DNA from: Diaporthe sp. PMI_573
Lineage: Eukaryota; Ascomycota; Sordariomycetes; Diaporthales; Diaporthaceae
DNA: 64,000 bases
Assembly: GCA_021399435.1 (NCBI GenBank)
Contig: JAJTUP010000001.1
Location: 1,612,001 to 1,676,000 of the forward strand
Direction of reading: 5' to 3'
The notes below the pieces were generated by a model. That model worked only from the letters and a program-made list of their open reading frames with translations, was not told the origin of the DNA and made no database searches. Of this stretch, positions 53,663-64,000 are shown piece by piece (position 1 is the stretch's first letter; every line of letters starts with the position of its first letter). The position numbers and the translations under genes were made by a program.

Positions 53663-55104
53663 TTTGCTCAAGTGTAGATCTAGTTCAGGCTGTGGTGTCA
53701 AAAGGAGCGTGTGAAAAGAGTGCGAGTGCCAAAGGGGCGTACAACAAATAGAGAGAGAATGTGTGTAGTTGGACGGGTGCCGAATGAATGTGAGGTCGGT
53801 TCCAAACGAGGTCTGCGCCGGCGCTATTGGTGAAATCACAGAGTGTCTGACGGAAGTGAGAGAGCGTTAGCGGTGACACACTCGGCCAGTCGAAATCAGG
53901 TGAGCTCGATGCAAAAGATGAGATGAGCACACAGCAAGATTGTGAGCTTTTTAAAAAGAAATGCAGCCATTGATGCATTATTGCTATCAGCAACAAATGC
54001 CCTCGGCTTTCAATTGTCGGACTCATGTCTCAATGAAACAAAGGGATCGCCCCCGATGTTGAAGGATCAATCGCGGGGCCGAGGGCGGCTCAATTGACGA
54101 TGGTTTCGACCGAGGGTGCGCCATGCTGTTGTTTGGCCCACGTTCGCCGCGGCCAGGGGTTCGAGTGCGAATTGCGTGAGCTCACAGCCAATCAAACTGG
54201 GAAAACTGGGTCGCTCAGCTAGTTGGCCGTGTAAGACGAGCAGGCCAATCAGCCTTTGGTAGTAAGCTTCGAGCACCAGAACGGCCTGCAGGTTTCAGTA
54301 CCTATGCCTTTACCGGCCTCCTGCTGTACTCTCAAATTCTGGCTCCTTCAGCACTCGTCAAATCCGCCACGATCTGTACCACTTACACAGGGCAAAAGGG
54401 GTAAAGGAGCTTGTTTCACCGCACACGCAGGCAGCCTGTGCGAACTACTTGACCATGCACCTGGGGAATGAGAGCTCCAGCCAGTATCGTATCTAAAGTA
54501 GTCCGAGTATTGATTTGGTTATATTTCTTAATCGACCAGAATCTGGAATAATCAAACTCAGCACGTTTACTCCAGATAACCTCAGCAGCATCGCCCTGGT
54601 CGATGACTTCCTTCCCCCGACACTCGGGTCTGTAAACCCCTTTGTTGAAATCATTCCTACGTTCAAATGAATGAATTGATTCTGCACATCTGTCTGAGCC
54701 CTCCCTTTTACCATAGTGGCAAGCAAGGAGTCAAGTAGATGTAATAGATGCGATGCCTCATCCAGGCTATCTTCGATTTCAGACCCCGATGGGATTGTGT
54801 CTCCCAGTCGTTCGTACGTGTGACTTGGAAGTAATTGTGACAACGGTGCCTGACAACCTTTAATATAGCTAGTGACATCCCACTGTGGAAAGTGACAATC
54901 TGGACATATTCTGATTCATCAATACCACCTCATTCTTGCGTATCAAAAGGCCTCTTCCCCAACTTACACGCTCTCCTCGTACTGTTCCTTAGTCAAAATC
55001 ACAGCATCATGTCGACCCGGACATCAGGAAACAATCGCCCCAATTAGACAGGCCGACCATAAAACAAATACCAATATCAAAGCCTGCTCGGAACCACTCA
55101 CGAA
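53663..55104. other. Intergenic, no supported gene
   Basis: Promoter side of the LPMO-like gene. A minus-strand frame 54493-54843 (LDEASHLLHLLDSLLATM) is protein-like but has no ATG; an AG acceptor just upstream could make it an exon of an unfound gene. Confidence 0.4.
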
Positions 55105-55990
55105 ATGTCCAACAGTTATTACCACGAGTGTGCCCCAACCGGGGCTGCGGGGACGGGTGGTCAGGTAACAGAAGACCGGGGCTCCTTCAATGGCGGCGTG
55201 GGAGATGACCATCAACAGCATCCTCCCCAAGCGCTTCAAGAGGTTTGTCCTCCTAAGAATACACTCTCTTTCAGTACTGACAGCCTGCGAATCAAAATGG
55301 AAAACAACACTGGTCGCAAGAGCAGTTGTTATTTATCCTGTATCTTGGGGACCGTCGAGAATTTGCACGTGGCAGAATCTTCTACGTTCTACCAAGCTGG
55401 TCCTCCGTTCTCGACTCTATGAGAAACAGGTTTCAGGACCTCCCCGCAGGAGTAACAGCAGATAACATAAGGCAACGCTATAATCGTCTCAAGGAAGCGG
55501 GAGTGTCATACGCCGACTCTACTACGCATGCCCTGATCCCCAAAACCCCACGGAAGGTGCGAAACCACTTTTTTGGAACACCACTACATGACCTTGTCCA
55601 TATCATATGAAACGACTCGTTGTTAACACATATTACATTTCCAATCAGGTTCCGATAATGGGAATATTGACTAGTGCACAAGTACAAAAGCTTAAGGAAC
55701 TGGGAGACGGTCAACAGCCTGAGAGATGCCGCGGTAATGCTCGATATACGTGGCTGTATGTTCTCGAACAAATGCAGAAGCAGTTTGGGGGTGTATTCAA
55801 CGAAATGACGGCTCAAGACACGGGCAAATGCTACAGAAAAATCACCGAGGAATGTGGGGGATTTTCAAAATTCTTAGGCAGCCGCTTCAAGTTCTTGCAG
55901 CAACATGCCGAAGGAGGTCAGAAGACTGGGGTGATTGGCGATGGGGCCCTGCGTACAGAATGTCAGACTGGTCTTCAGATTAGCTTGTAG
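55105..55990 (+). CDS. Unrecognised protein with two helical modules (family member A)
   Basis: Tentative three-exon model: 55105-55164, 55326-55595, 55649-55990, all junctions in phase 0, 223 aa. Introns are 55165-55325 (GTAACA...CAG) and 55596-55648 (GTCCAT, branch GTTAAC, CAG); the second donor is weak. The short N-terminus is polar and Gly-rich. It is followed by two copies of a roughly 45-residue helical module: SWSSVLDSMRNRFQD then IRQRYNRLKEAG, and TWLYVLEQMQKQFGG then CYRKITEECGG. The pattern (aromatic, then a 15-residue helix ending in FG or FQ, a T-rich turn, and a second helix with W/Y-x-x-[IL]) recurs in the genes at 57001 and 59773. It resembles a Myb/SANT or trihelix-like fold, but this is by eye only. 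No family name is claimed. Confidence 0.4.
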
Positions 55991-57000
55991 ACGAATCTGA
56001 CGTCGTTTCGGGTTCTCTTTGATTTTGAACTTTTCAGTAGATTTTCAAGTATGTGACCCGGAGTAAGGGAGCTCATGATACACATGAATACTACGCGGGC
56101 CTATTTCTTTGATTATTTCCTGACTTCCTAACAATCATACCGGATGGACTACGGCAACAAGCTTGGGAAGCCCGGAACTAAAATTTTACAATTCTTTATG
56201 ATTTATGTAGCTCTTCACCTCACTCCTGGAGGGTTACGTTGACGTCGCTTTGGGCTTGGATGCCAGTGTTCACTCGATGACCTGCACTGTGATGGTGAGA
56301 ATAAACTGTTGCGTGATTCCGTGCGCAGAAACTCTCATGAAAGGTCCTTGCACAAAATGATCTCACTCATGAGACGTCATGGGGCGACTAGCTTGCCAGC
56401 AAAGTGCAGCAGCTGTAAGGCTGAGGCTTTTCTAGGCTGAGAACAAGGCAGTAAGGTTTGTGCCAGTAATAACAGCTCCAGTGCCTAGTGGGCTCATGGG
56501 GATGTACATTGATTACCAGGCATAATTAAGGTACATAAGTTACCCGATCCATTGTTAAAGTGATCCATTCATAGATCTCTTGCTGACTTTTAGCGGGCAG
56601 CTCTCCCTCCTGTACCCGAGACGGCTTCCTTCACAGTTGGCTGTGACTTCGTCTGCCCTTTCCCTTTACCCGCTTTCTGTGCATTCTGGAAATATTTGGG
56701 ACGGAAAGGAAATTTTCCTGCTTCAGCTTTTCACGATGTGACTGAGGTATTGAGGTGAAGGGTATGGAGGGATTTCGTAGTGAGGAGCCTGCTCAGTCAC
56801 AGCACATCTTTGCCAGTGACAAGGTCTATAGCTCCCGACCTGCGGAATCACTTGCCTCCTGCTATGTATAAAAATCTAGAATCTTTGCCTTCTCGAACCC
56901 ATCCTGTTCTTTTTCTTTCCAGGACAAAACCACTGGACGTACATCACTGCACCATTACCAAGCAACCCCTGGCGTCGCGAAGATTGCCGAATCTTCCAAG
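55991..57000. other. Intergenic, no gene seen
   Basis: Spacer between members A and B of the helical-module family. No further frames of interest. Confidence 0.4.
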
Positions 57001-58217
57001 ATGAACCCAAACCATCCAAACTACCCAAAATATCCTCAATCATCAGGTGCAGCCCGAATGACGACGAGCTACCAAGCTGCAGGGCCAGCGGCACCTGCTG
57101 GTATCGGCCCTGGCCCGAGGCAGGCTAGAGGAGCTTCTCAACAACAAATCCAATATCCAAAGGTTTGTCATCACGACTATGGTAGCTGATCAATTGCTCA
57201 TATTTACAACCACTGCAGCTGGATAGATTGGCGGAACTAACAGATTTGACACCTGTGATTATTCAACGCATAATTCAGTTGAGAGAGACGCGAGATCCTG
57301 ACCACCAAGGCCGTCGAGCCTTGGACTTTTTCCAAATCCACTTGATCCTGCAGAGTGAATTTGGTAGCGAGATGAAATTCGATTCCGACGGTCTGGAATC
57401 AAGTTGGTGGAACCACATTAGGCACACGCTACCACGAGATTTCCAAGCCAAACACAGCTTACCTGCAGAGACAATAGCCGTGCTAGCTCAAGGCTCACAG
57501 GAGCCAGTTCAACCTGGCTCCGTCGATCCGCAAGCACCACGTCGGGATGCCTACCGAAGCCCGCGTGAATCATTTCAAAATTTGCATGTGTCATCGTACG
57601 GAACACCTGCATTAATTCCCGGCGCCTCATATGGAGGATCACAGACTGGTCAGGGTGGTTCACGTCGGGAACCACAGTTTGGTCATGGCGGCCCATTCGT
57701 AGCACCTCGACTGGGCCCCGGGGCATCATCTGGAGGATCTCTGTCTAATTATCGCAGCCAGTACACAGGCTATCAGCCGGGCTCTCACGGCGCCCCACCC
57801 AGGAGACCGCCGTTCGGCCACGCCGGCCAGTACGGAGCCCCTCACTCGAGCTCCGGCGGTCCATACCCGATGCCGAACCAGAATTACGACTCAACTCCAC
57901 AAGGGCCGGTACCGGGCATGCGAGAACCAATGAATGGATATCATCCTGGCGGCAGGGGGTCGAACAGTCAAGCCCCGCATGGTGGCTTTGGTGCCCACCA
58001 TCCGCAACCGCCGAGGGCTAAATCTCAGTCGACCGGAGAGCTTTTGTCTCCGCAGGAAGACTGGATACTCTCTCATGCGGCGGAGATAGATCATGTCAAT
58101 TACACAGAGGACGATTTCGTCCAGGAACACGCGATGGTATGGGGCAGCAGACCATCCGGGCCTCAGTCCCTGTGGACGGAGCTCGACCAACTGCGTAATA
58201 GGCAAGCCAGGCAGTAG
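57001..58217 (+). CDS. Unrecognised Gly/Pro/Gln-rich protein with one helical module (family member B)
   Basis: Exons 57001-57162 and 57219-58217 give 386 aa. The 56-bp intron 57163-57218 runs GTTTGT...CTGCAG. The first exon is a low-complexity start (MNPNHPNYPKYPQSS). Exon 2 opens with LTPVIIQRIIQLRETR and continues LDFFQIHLILQSEFGSE and SSWWNHIRHTL, the same two-part helical module as in member A. From residue 140 to 330 a Gly/Pro/Ser/Gln-rich region with repeated YGGSQTG- and YGAPHSS-like pieces is probably disordered. The end contains a polar, acidic stretch (SHAAEIDHVNYTEDDF). No catalytic motif, signal peptide or membrane segment. A nuclear or condensate-type protein is a guess. Confidence 0.6.
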
Positions 58218-59772
58218 TAGCCCATGTATTCATGTGTTGGGCGAGGTCAGAGACAATAGGAGCTGGGCTCAAGACCTTTGACCATGTCATAGCATTAGAG
58301 GTTGCTAATGGCAATCTAAGAGTTGGTGAGAAAAGCATGCCGAATTCCCGGGTGAGCGGGATGGGCTGGCCCCGACTTGTGCAAAGTCATCGATCAATTA
58401 ATAATAATGAGCTTTAGTCGGGTATCCGCTACGCGGCCACAGCATCTCTATAGTGAACCTGTGCTGCTTCCCCTACTACTGCTATAGACCACTGCCTCCC
58501 TAGATCTCTTGGCGCAGTTGGCTTCGCACAGAACCATCTGGGTAACCTCCTATAGGGTAAGTGGCTATAGGACAACCTCCTATGGGTAACAGGTACGAAG
58601 GTAAGTAAGCCACAGGGGCTCCACAATGACGCTCAGAATTTTATTGAGCATGCGGCTGTGTTACCGCAAGCACATTGATCAATCAATCATCCGCTCTTCT
58701 CCTGTCCGCATCAGGATGGCATCGCGCCGAACTGCAACAAGTTCGACAAGTCCTGGGATGGGGAGTGGTACGCCATCTTTGCAGAGCGCAATGGAACCAG
58801 CGCGGCTGATTAACATGCCTAGAACACGGTTTTGGGAGCGAATGGGGCGAATGGTGACTCCATGACTTGGAAGGATACGTATTATTGTGTGGGTGTGTCT
58901 TGATGAAACCAGTCTTGGGCATGGGTCCAAATTGTGGATGAGGGGAACCGTTGTTAATAATGAATCTTATTTCTATGCTTCTAGCCAGTTAGTGACTGTA
59001 TTTCTTGTCGACATGTGCAGTGATTAATAGCATGACCACTCAACGGGGCACACCGTACCGGTTTCGTTGCCCATGGTGCAGTCAACCAACAACGCAACAT
59101 TACACAATACCAGCCCGACATTTACTTACGCGAGATAAAAGCCGACATCAGCTAAGCTTGAGCGTGGGTGGCTTTCCAACTTTTACGCAATTTTAGGTGA
59201 AAAAGTAATGTAAGGAATTTTCCCTTACACGCCTGACTATGATTTGAAAAGAGCAATTGACAAGGGGCACCTGCTGAAGTACGCGAAGAAGAAATTCCAT
59301 GTGTCCAAAAGGTACTTCAATCGTTTCGAGAGAACTAGTTCAAAAAGGAACTATTCTGTACTATTTGATAGCGAAAATGAGGGAGGTATCAATAGAATTG
59401 GGCCGGGAACACTTTTATCCCGGATGAAAGTTTCCCTAAAACAAATCGACCATTTGTAATGTGAAGAATCTGTTATTTTCGTCATATGACTTTCAAATTT
59501 ACGCTTAAAACCACCCCAGTGCTAGCAAGATAACAAAACTTGGAACAGATTAACGCTTGGGAAGAACTAACGCTCTGGTCATGAGGTTAAGGCTGGACAC
59601 TTATATACCAGCCAAATTTCCCAGTACCGTAGAAATATTTAAAAATTTTCAACCTTCAAACTCTTTCTCCGTCAAGCGAAATGAATCCGGCTGCAGTAAT
59701 TCACCAGCATCAAGCAGCCTGTCAGCAAAGAGACCCCCAGGATCCGGCACAAAGTTCATCACTACCGCAAAG
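58218..59772. other. Intergenic with one small unplaced frame
   Basis: A 71-codon frame at 59244-59459 (HLLKYAKKKFHVSKRYF) is Lys-rich, starts with a non-ATG codon, and sits in AT-richer DNA. It could be an exon or debris of the surrounding family. Nothing else is supported. Confidence 0.35.
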
Positions 59773-60568
59773 ATGGATGGAAATAGTAATTCTCTTAAAA
59801 TGAACCCCGATTACCCTCAACGCCCTTCCTCAACGCCGGCTAACCTGAACATGTATCGCTATCCAGCAACCTCAGAACCTTCTATTTCTCATGCCCCCGA
59901 AGCAGGAGTCCCTCAAGGTTGGGAACAAGAACTTCCAGAAGTTAGTATTTCCAGTGCAAGTATTCGGCCAAGACTAACATGCAAAACTGCCCCAGATACC
60001 CCATGTACCAGGATGGAGGCCTGAATGGGTTCGATTCGTGAAAGCCAAAGGAGAGATGATTGTTCACAGCTGTGGCAGTTCCCAGCATAAATATTCGTTC
60101 GACGAGATCACCGCCATGATGCATGAGGAACATGGCCCTGAGACGCACAAGCTCACTGCAGAGATCTTGAAGGACGTCTGGCGGCTTCACATTCTGCCTG
60201 CAGCACGAGGATATCGAGAGGGAGAGTCGTCCATGCACCGACCTGATCTTCCTGGACGAACAAGCATGCCAGCTGGAGGCTCAAAAGAGGAACCGCAGTC
60301 CGGAAACGGCCACCAACATGGAGTACCTGATCACAATCCCGGCAACATTCATCACGCAGCACCTGCAAATGTTGACAACGCTGTCCCTGGGGGCCAAGCT
60401 AGTCGCCAGGACAATTATGAAGCACAAGACACCGGCGTAAACAGCTCACATGGGGGACCACAGGCTGGGAACGGTGGCCAACGCCAGATTATATGGTACA
60501 CGAACGAGCGCCTCCCACCGCTTATGTCGCTCGGCCTCTTGCCCCCGGGCTGGGAAAGGCGCTGGTAG
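59773..60568 (+). CDS. Unrecognised Gly/His/Gln-rich protein with one helical module (family member C)
   Basis: Exons 59773-59940 and 59996-60568 give 246 aa. The 55-bp intron 59941-59995 runs GTTAGT, branch CTAAC, CCCAG. The short polar exon 1 contains MNPDYPQRPSS, close to the MNPNHPNYPKYPQSS start of member B. Exon 2 opens with PGWRPEWVRFVKAKGE, then YSFDEITAMMHEEHGPE and LKDVWRLHILPA, the same helical module. The C-terminal half is disordered and rich in Gly, Asn, His and Gln. An internal ATG at 59800 is an alternative start. Members B and C share exon layout (short polar exon 1, phase 0 intron, module at the start of exon 2), which supports common descent. Confidence 0.55.
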
Positions 60569-61638
60569 GTCGCTTCAACGGAATAGAAGCGATAGGACCG
60601 GTGCAGTTCGTGCTTTTGAATCTTAGTGGGACACGTCAAGAGGCGTGAGAGACTGAAGCTGCTCGTCTCCTCGAAGTTGGAAAAAGAAATATGCAGTGGC
60701 TTTGACGGCTTTTTGAGGCAGTTTTTTTGGATTCCTTTTTTGACCACCCGGGGTGTCGGGGTGTGGTCAGGGTTTTTGGAGGTGATATCTCAGCAACAAC
60801 AAAAACCAAGTTCATGAGGATTTGTAGCACCTAAGCTACAGTAGTTAGCCACCGCTAGTACGTCAATACAAACATGAAGCCAGCATTACAACCAGACCGA
60901 CGGCTACGCGATGATTCCAGGCGTTGAGGAGGGATTGACACCGTCTGGGGCGGGCTACAATACCTCCCACATCCAGGTTCCGTTTCATGACCGTTGTGCT
61001 GTTGCTAATCGAGAGACTCTCAGACAGGACCAGCCGATGCGCAGTGAGAGTCTAGCCAGTGGCGGGTATGATAATAATTGGCATGGTGGCTCCGAGAAAG
61101 TTTGGGAACCTCAGCGATCAAGTACAACCCACTACGTAAATGGAAGACGACTTCAAAAAGATGTTTCGTAACAAGTGAGCGAGGTAGCTGGTGCCTTGAG
61201 ATATTGTTGGGGCATGTAAAGAGGTGCGAGGCACTGATAGGATGCTCGTGCTTCCTGAGGTTGTAGGGAGGGTCTTGGGGAGAGTATGGGGATCGATCGG
61301 GGCTAGGCGTTGGATTCGCTTTTGGCATGTAGCCTGTGATATTTGGGAGTGATGTGCAGGCAATAGCATGATTGGATCCAAAGTATCTGCAGGGCCTAGG
61401 CCACAGGAGATTTGGATGAATGGAGAGCGATGAGTTTCTTTTCATAGCCTTTTGGGTATCGTTGTTTGACTATATAGAGCAAATGAAGGTATCCCATAAA
61501 GCCATACGTATAGTTATCATTCCTTGATGTCTTACCTTGGGATACAAAGATCGGCTACATGAACTTGAAAATTATGTATTGAATTAGATGAGATCTTATT
61601 ATTTTATACGACATCCTGCCATGAAGCGTCGATCCTGC
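60569..61638. other. Possible decayed fourth member (D) and duplicated 3' flank
   Basis: A frame at 60911-61171 (YNTSHIQVPFHDRC, then LASGGYDNNWHGGSEK) has the Asn/Gly/His composition of the tail of member C but no module. The DNA after it (about 61198-61262) resembles the DNA after member C (about 60624-60690): both contain a GGG-CA-GT-AAGAGG core and a CTGCTCGT/ATGCTCGT part. This looks like a partial tandem duplication. Confidence 0.4.
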
Positions 61639-63372
61639 CTACGAGGAACCGTAATGAGGCACATCATTTTCGTCAGGTATCGTAGTCCCAAGCGGCTTCC
61701 TAACAAACACAGCCCTGTCCCATCCATCTATATCATCGACAACAGTCTCCCGCACCAGCTGGTATTTCCCGATCTTGGGCAGCAGCTTCGCCCAGATGAA
61801 CCAGTAGACCCCACCGGCGAAGATTACGCCAAACCCGACCACGCAGTGGATCCAGTATGGCAGGGACTCGTAGACGTTCTGGCCCTCCTCGGGAGGCACG
61901 AAGGGGGCGATGACGAGGTAGATGTTGCTGAGCATGAAGAATATGACGACGGGCAGGGTCGCGCTGAAGGGAGGGTGCCAGTTCCACTCGTCCCGCTTGA
62001 TGTAGAGCCAGACCAGGCCAGCTGCGACGAAGGCGTTGATGATGGCCAGGGGGTAGGAGATAAGACTGAGAAGGACGGTGGTTAGCTTGTGGCATGGCTT
62101 GTGATAGCAGTTCAAGGGAGACTCACTTTAAGATGAAGTTGTAGGCATCACCTGGCGGCGGTGCCAGGATAGTAATGGCGCAGATGAGCCAGTGCCACAT
62201 CAGACCGGGGAAGGGAGCGTTTAGGGGTCGGTTGCTGGCCCAGAACTTTGAGAACGGCAAGATACCCTCACGACCCAGTTCTTGTACCAGACGTCCCTGG
62301 GAGAAGATGACACTAAGCACGTTTCCCAGCGCAGACAGCGCCACAAAAACAGATAGAGCGCGCTCCGCCGTCGGTCCCATGACGTTGCGGAAGAGCGACG
62401 CGGCGACCAGACGCTTCGCAGCGAGCATCTCTTCCTTGGGCACTGCAGCGAAGTAGGAGATATTGACCAGCATGTACAGGACACCGATGACACCGACGGC
62501 GAGGGGCGCAGCGATCTTGAGTGTCCGCACGGGGTTCTTGGTCTCGCTAAGGGCGTAGTTGGCGTTGCTGTAGCCGACGTAGCTCCAAATGACGTTGTAC
62601 AGCGCCGTGACAACGCCGTAGGCGCTCCCTGTCGTCCCCTCGAAGGCGTTGGAAAAGTTGTCGGGTTTCTGGTCGAGCTTGACGTGTCCGGCCAGTGCTG
62701 CCCAGCCGGAGAAGACCATGATCAGGATGATGAAGACCTTGATGCTTCCGAGAAAGTTCTGGAGGCGCAGTCCCCACTTCAGAGCGAGGCCGTGGATCAG
62801 GAATGCGAATGTAAGGCAGGCCAGACCGATGCCGCGCTGGTTCCATCGGTCGACCTCGACGTTGGCGGCGTGCAGGATGTATTCGCCGAAGACGACTGAG
62901 TTACCACTTGCCCAGCCCAAGAGGATGACATAGCCGGTGTAAAGCCCAGTAGTCAGGAACTTGGGCTTCCTCCAGACGTATTCTAGGTAGTTCTTCTCGC
63001 CACCATTCTTGGGTATCGCCGTGCCGAATTCCATGAACACCGCAGTTCCAGCCAGGGCGATGAGCATCCCGGCCACCCACATAAATAATGAGAGACCAAC
63101 GCTGCCGGAGAGGCCCAGGATCGTACTGGGAGTGGCGAAAATTCCAGTTCCAATAATACGGTTCACGATGAGGAAGATTGCAGTCGGGATGCCGATTTGT
63201 CTCTTCGCCTCACGCGCATCGAAGATCCGGCCATTGTCTGCAGCAGAGGTCAGTCAAGGGGTGGACAGCATAGAGGACTCGGACGAGACCAACCCAGCTC
63301 CTCGTCACCAACGACTTGGTGAACATCTCCATCCTTGGAGATGTTCGACTTGGAATGATTTGAAGTCGACAT
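61639..63372 (-). CDS. High-affinity methionine permease-like amino acid transporter (APC/LAT type)
   Basis: Exons 63372-63294, 63237-62127 and 62065-61639 give 538 aa. Introns are 63238-63293 (GTTGGT...CTGCAG) and 62066-62126 (GTGAGT...CTCAG). Joining restores EEL-D-NGRIFD and NFIL-NLISYPLA. The cytosolic N-terminus is about 50 residues. Helix 1 carries the substrate-binding break NRIIGTGIFATPSTILG; helix 3 onward reads FLTTGLYTGYVILLGWASGNS. Helix 6 includes YNVIWSYVGYSNANYALSETKNP, typical of the Mup1-like branch. A polar C-tail of about 40 residues follows the last span. It should import methionine or another neutral amino acid. Mup1 relatives also carry cysteine, so the substrate is provisional. 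Confidence 0.9.
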
Positions 63373-64000
63373 CGTGGGCGGAATCTACTTCAGCTGTCGT
63401 CGGGCGCCGACGTGAAGCAATTCAATATTCTCTCTGGAATGTGGAGTGTGAGGAGGTGGACCTCATGCGTTCCAAGCGGCTACCTTATATGCAGCTGCTT
63501 ATACACGCCCAGTCACACGCACATCAGCTGCAGGGCAACCACACACGGGAACACGAGGGATCGGAAGGGCCGAAGGCTACAAGGCTGATGTGAAGGATTG
63601 GTCTATATAGCGCATGGCCAACCATCTTGGCGGCTTTTGCAAAAGGAGGTCACCTAATCACGTCTTTTGCCTCCCGCGAGTCGCATGTTCACATGTTGTG
63701 AACGCCCAACAGCCCACTCGAGCCGGCGGAAGCCATGCGGAATCCAAGGCTAACGAACCATTAGGATCCCGAGATTCTGGTTTCAGGAAAGTGGCTGGCC
63801 CTTTTGGAAGCTCGGTTGAGTTGATGTCTGTCATGGTTTTCTTGGGGGCCCACTTAAGCCGATGACGCGATTTCCCGTCTGCATCGCGACTCGGGAAAAT
63901 TTTCTTTTGTATGTGGGCGGCTTGGTAGTCTATGTTACGCTTGAGTACGTAGCGCAACCACTTCTCCAAATGATAACCACCGAGTACTGCCCAGTGGAAT
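63373..64000. other. Gene-free right flank
   Basis: Promoter side of the permease gene. No supported gene before the window ends. Confidence 0.4.

Noticed and set aside
54493..54843. 116-codon minus-strand frame with a helical look
   Set aside because: Starts at a non-ATG codon. The only candidate upstream exon (around 55024-55239, hydrophobic) lies antisense to the model of member A, and no splice could be justified.
55105..55422. Unspliced 105-codon reading of member A's first exon
   Set aside because: Beyond residue 20 it becomes compositionally random, while the spliced reading enters the helical module in frame.
1..64000. CRISPR arrays, operons, ribosome binding sites, rRNA
   Set aside because: The window is eukaryotic nuclear DNA. 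No regularly spaced repeats and no rRNA-like segment were seen.

Overview
The window is nuclear DNA of a filamentous ascomycete (Pezizomycotina, most likely a Sordariomycete). Genes are well spaced and lie on both strands. Almost all introns are 54-96 bp with GT...AG ends and CTRAY-like branch sites. The families present (Pth11-like receptor, Dal5-type MFS, fungal amino acid permeases, LPMO-like protein, 2EXR protein, six-hairpin glycosidase) are typical of saprotrophic or plant-associated moulds. Coding frames were joined by hand at splice sites that keep frame and conserved motifs. No database search was run.

Layout. 0.7-2.3 kb: FAD-dependent aromatic-type monooxygenase. 3.2-4.4 kb: relic that resembles the neighbouring RNase H gene. 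5.2-6.6 kb: RNase H-domain protein with a 57-bp minisatellite inside its coding region. 7.6 kb: tRNA-like pol III element. 8.8-11.5 kb: secreted GH2 beta-galactosidase. 12.0 kb: 139-bp inverted-repeat element. 13-13.9 kb: secreted class 3 lipase. 15.5-17.2 kb: GABA/choline-type permease. 18.6-19.9 kb: Pth11-like seven-helix protein. 20.1-21.0 kb: broken SAM methyltransferase. 21.9-23.7 kb: abundant-type secreted protein of unknown function. 26.7-28.1 kb: Cps1/GT2 polysaccharide synthase whose frame is open except for one TAG, in the W position of QxxRW. 28.4-29.5 kb: convergent DXD glycosyltransferase. 32.1-34.8 kb: ten-exon six-hairpin glycosidase-like gene. 35.2-36.3 kb: RBR zinc-finger protein. 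37.2-37.8 kb: GrpB protein. 38.2-39.1 kb: DUF3237 protein. 40.6-42.3 kb: Dal5-type MFS carrier. 42.3-47.9 kb: no recognisable gene. 47.9-50.3 kb: flavin monooxygenase fused to a DUF6314-like domain. 50.7-51.8 kb: 2EXR protein. 52.6-53.7 kb: LPMO-like secreted protein. 55.1-61.2 kb: clustered unrecognised genes sharing a helical module. 61.6-63.4 kb: methionine-permease-like carrier.

How they fit together. There is no classical secondary-metabolite core enzyme (PKS, NRPS or terpene synthase). The common theme is extracellular polysaccharide and lipid breakdown (GH2, six-hairpin glycosidase, LPMO-like protein, lipase) plus uptake of nitrogen compounds (two permeases and a Dal5-type carrier), with a small surface-polysaccharide pair (GT2 and DXD glycosyltransferase).

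The strongest leads are the GT2 stop codon, which a UAG-to-UGG A-to-I editing event would remove, and the lineage-specific helical-module family at 55-61 kb.
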